This document shows positions 7,430-8,694 of a DNA stretch of 8,694 nt, one piece after another (the stretch's first letter is position 1; the number at the start of each line of letters is the position of its first letter). The notes beneath the pieces are model-generated. The model searched no databases. It was given only the letters and a program-made list of their open reading frames with translations, and had not been told where the DNA came from. Position numbers and translations under genes: made by a program. The stretch is taken from NCBI GenBank assembly GCA_002470645.1, contig DKNE01000029.1, positions 1 through 8,694 on the forward strand, given 5' to 3'. This DNA comes from Patescibacteria group bacterium UBA7396. GTDB taxonomy: Bacteria > Patescibacteriota > Gracilibacteria > BD1-5 > UBA6164.

Positions 7430-8686
7430 ATGAATTTTAAAGATTTACCAATTATTCCACCACTTCATAAAGCGCTTGAAAAACTTGAATTTATCACTCC
7501 AACACCAATTCAGGAAAAAGTTATTCCTCTAGCAATAGAAGGAAAAGATATTTTGTGAATAGCCCAAACTGGAAGCTGAAAAACTCTTGCTTTTACACTT
7601 CCAGTTTTACAAAATATTTATAATCTCAGAATAGAGAGAGAATGAAAAGATGCTAAAGTGACCAGAAAAATACAAGCTTTGATCGTTGCTCCAACTCGTG
7701 AACTTGCTATACAAATCTGAGAAACTTTTGCTCCATATGCAACAAATACAAACCTAAAATGTACAACAATTTTTGGATGAGTAAATGATTTTCATCAAAT
7801 AAAAGCCATTGAAAAATGAGTTGATATACTCATAGCTACACCAGGAAGACTGGAGGATCTCATAACGCAATGAGTAATAAAACTTTCATATGTTGAAATA
7901 TTTGTACTTGATGAAGCTGATAAAATGCTTGATATGGGATTTTTACCAGATATTAAAAAACTGATCAAAAGGATTCCAGAACACAGACAAACTTTGTTTT
8001 TTTCAGCAACTATGCCAGCACCTATCAAAGAATTAGCCTCAAGTATTTTAAAAAATCCTGAAACTATAACTATAAAACCTCAGGCAAGTACCACTGATAC
8101 AATTACTCAAAAAGTCTATCATATCGCTTCATCTCGCAGAAGACAATTACTCCAACAAATTGTGAAAAGAAAAGATTTAGAAAGTATAATTGTGTTTGTG
8201 AGAACTCAAGAAGAGACAGATTTGGTTCTGAGTTTTGTAAGATCAGCTTGAATAAAAGCAGATAATATTCATAGAAATAGATCGCAAAACGCAAGAACTA
8301 AAGCTATAAAAGCTATAAAATCTTGAGAAATAAAAGTACTGGTTGCAACTGATATTGCTTCACGTTGAATTGATATAAATTGACTTTCTTGTGTGGTGAA
8401 TTATTCACTTCCAAAAGAGGCGGAAGTTTATGTTCATCGTATAGGAAGAACCGCACGTGCAGGGAAGTCTGGACTTGCTATTAGTATGTGTATAGAAGAG
8501 GAAAAAGTGAGACTGGAAGCTATTGAAAAATTGATCAAGAAAAAACTTGAAATAGTAAATGATACCTCATACAAAGATGAAGAAATAGTTGAGAGAGAAT
8601 TTTTATGAACTTTTTCTATGAAAGAAACAAAACCAAAAAAATCTTGAGAAAAACCAAAAAGGTATTATGGTGGGAAGAAAAAATAA
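7430..8686 (+). CDS. DEAD-box ATP-dependent RNA helicase, RhlE-like
   Basis: A 418-aa cytoplasmic helicase from ATG 7430 to TAA 8684-8686. Proteins of this family unwind short RNA duplexes in ribosome assembly and RNA turnover. All main motifs are present: Q motif TPTPIQ (23-28), motif I AQTGSGKT (45-52), PTRELA, TPGR, DEAD (161-164), SAT (192-194), IVFVRTQ, ATDIASRGID (Gly at 313) and HRIGRTARAG (from His336). A short basic Lys-rich tail ends the protein, as in RhlE-type enzymes. Thirteen glycines are TGA codons, including the P-loop Gly50 (7577-7579) and Gly313 of motif V, which cannot be stops in a working helicase. One oddity is HRNRSQ at 281-286, where RhlE proteins usually have Gly after the His; the Arg codon AGA is one base from TGA. 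No Shine-Dalgarno is visible. It is divergently oriented from cas12a and probably a chromosomal housekeeping gene. Confidence 0.95.
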
Positions 8687-8694
8687 AAAGTGAG

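Noticed and set aside
7795..8294. Minus-strand frames at 7795-8028 and 8103-8294
   Set aside because: They are antisense to the DEAD-box helicase and carry no recognisable motif.
7430..8686. Helicase as a new CRISPR-associated component
   Set aside because: It is divergently transcribed, has a general RhlE architecture and no fused or unusual domain; adjacency alone is not enough.

Overview
The window is a very AT-rich bacterial segment that reads as coding only when TGA is translated as glycine and only TAA/TAG are stops (genetic code 25). That code is known from the CPR/Patescibacteria lineages Gracilibacteria (BD1-5) and Absconditabacteria (SR1), so the source is probably one of these; the sequence alone does not say which. 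With TGA as stop, every protein gene except cas2 shatters into short fragments. With TGA as Gly, five intact genes appear, carrying roughly 84 in-frame TGA codons, many at glycines of conserved motifs, and all five end in TAA.

Positions 1-7098 hold a complete-looking type V-A CRISPR-Cas locus read on the minus strand. In transcription order it contains: a Cas12a-family effector of 1176 aa (7098-3568) with its own terminator; a short broken or remnant reading frame (3536-3294) ending in a second terminator; a well-formed promoter (3272-3244); cas4 (3215-2607), cas1 (2579-1620) and cas2 (1603-1325) closely spaced; an AT-rich leader with a 13-bp inverted repeat; and a CRISPR array (1092-1) of 17 complete identical 36-nt repeats plus one cut by the window edge. 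The minus-strand repeat ends in the classic Cas12a crRNA handle AATTTCTACTTTTGTAGAT.

The adaptation proteins keep their catalytic residues, and the effector keeps the RuvC D/E/D triad. The array can supply crRNAs with the handle the effector family recognises, while Cas4-Cas1-Cas2 would add spacers at the leader end near 1092. The effector is unusual. Between RuvC-II and RuvC-III, where canonical Cas12a has its Nuc domain, it has a CxxC...CxxH zinc-ribbon-like arrangement. This raises the possibility of a Cas12a2-like or otherwise divergent nuclease rather than a standard Cas12a.

Positions 7099-7429 are a divergent intergenic region with a candidate promoter, a palindrome and a hairpin. From 7430 to 8686 the plus strand encodes a DEAD-box RNA helicase of RhlE type, also full of TGA glycines, which is probably a housekeeping neighbour rather than part of the CRISPR system. 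No tRNA, rRNA or insertion sequence was recognised.
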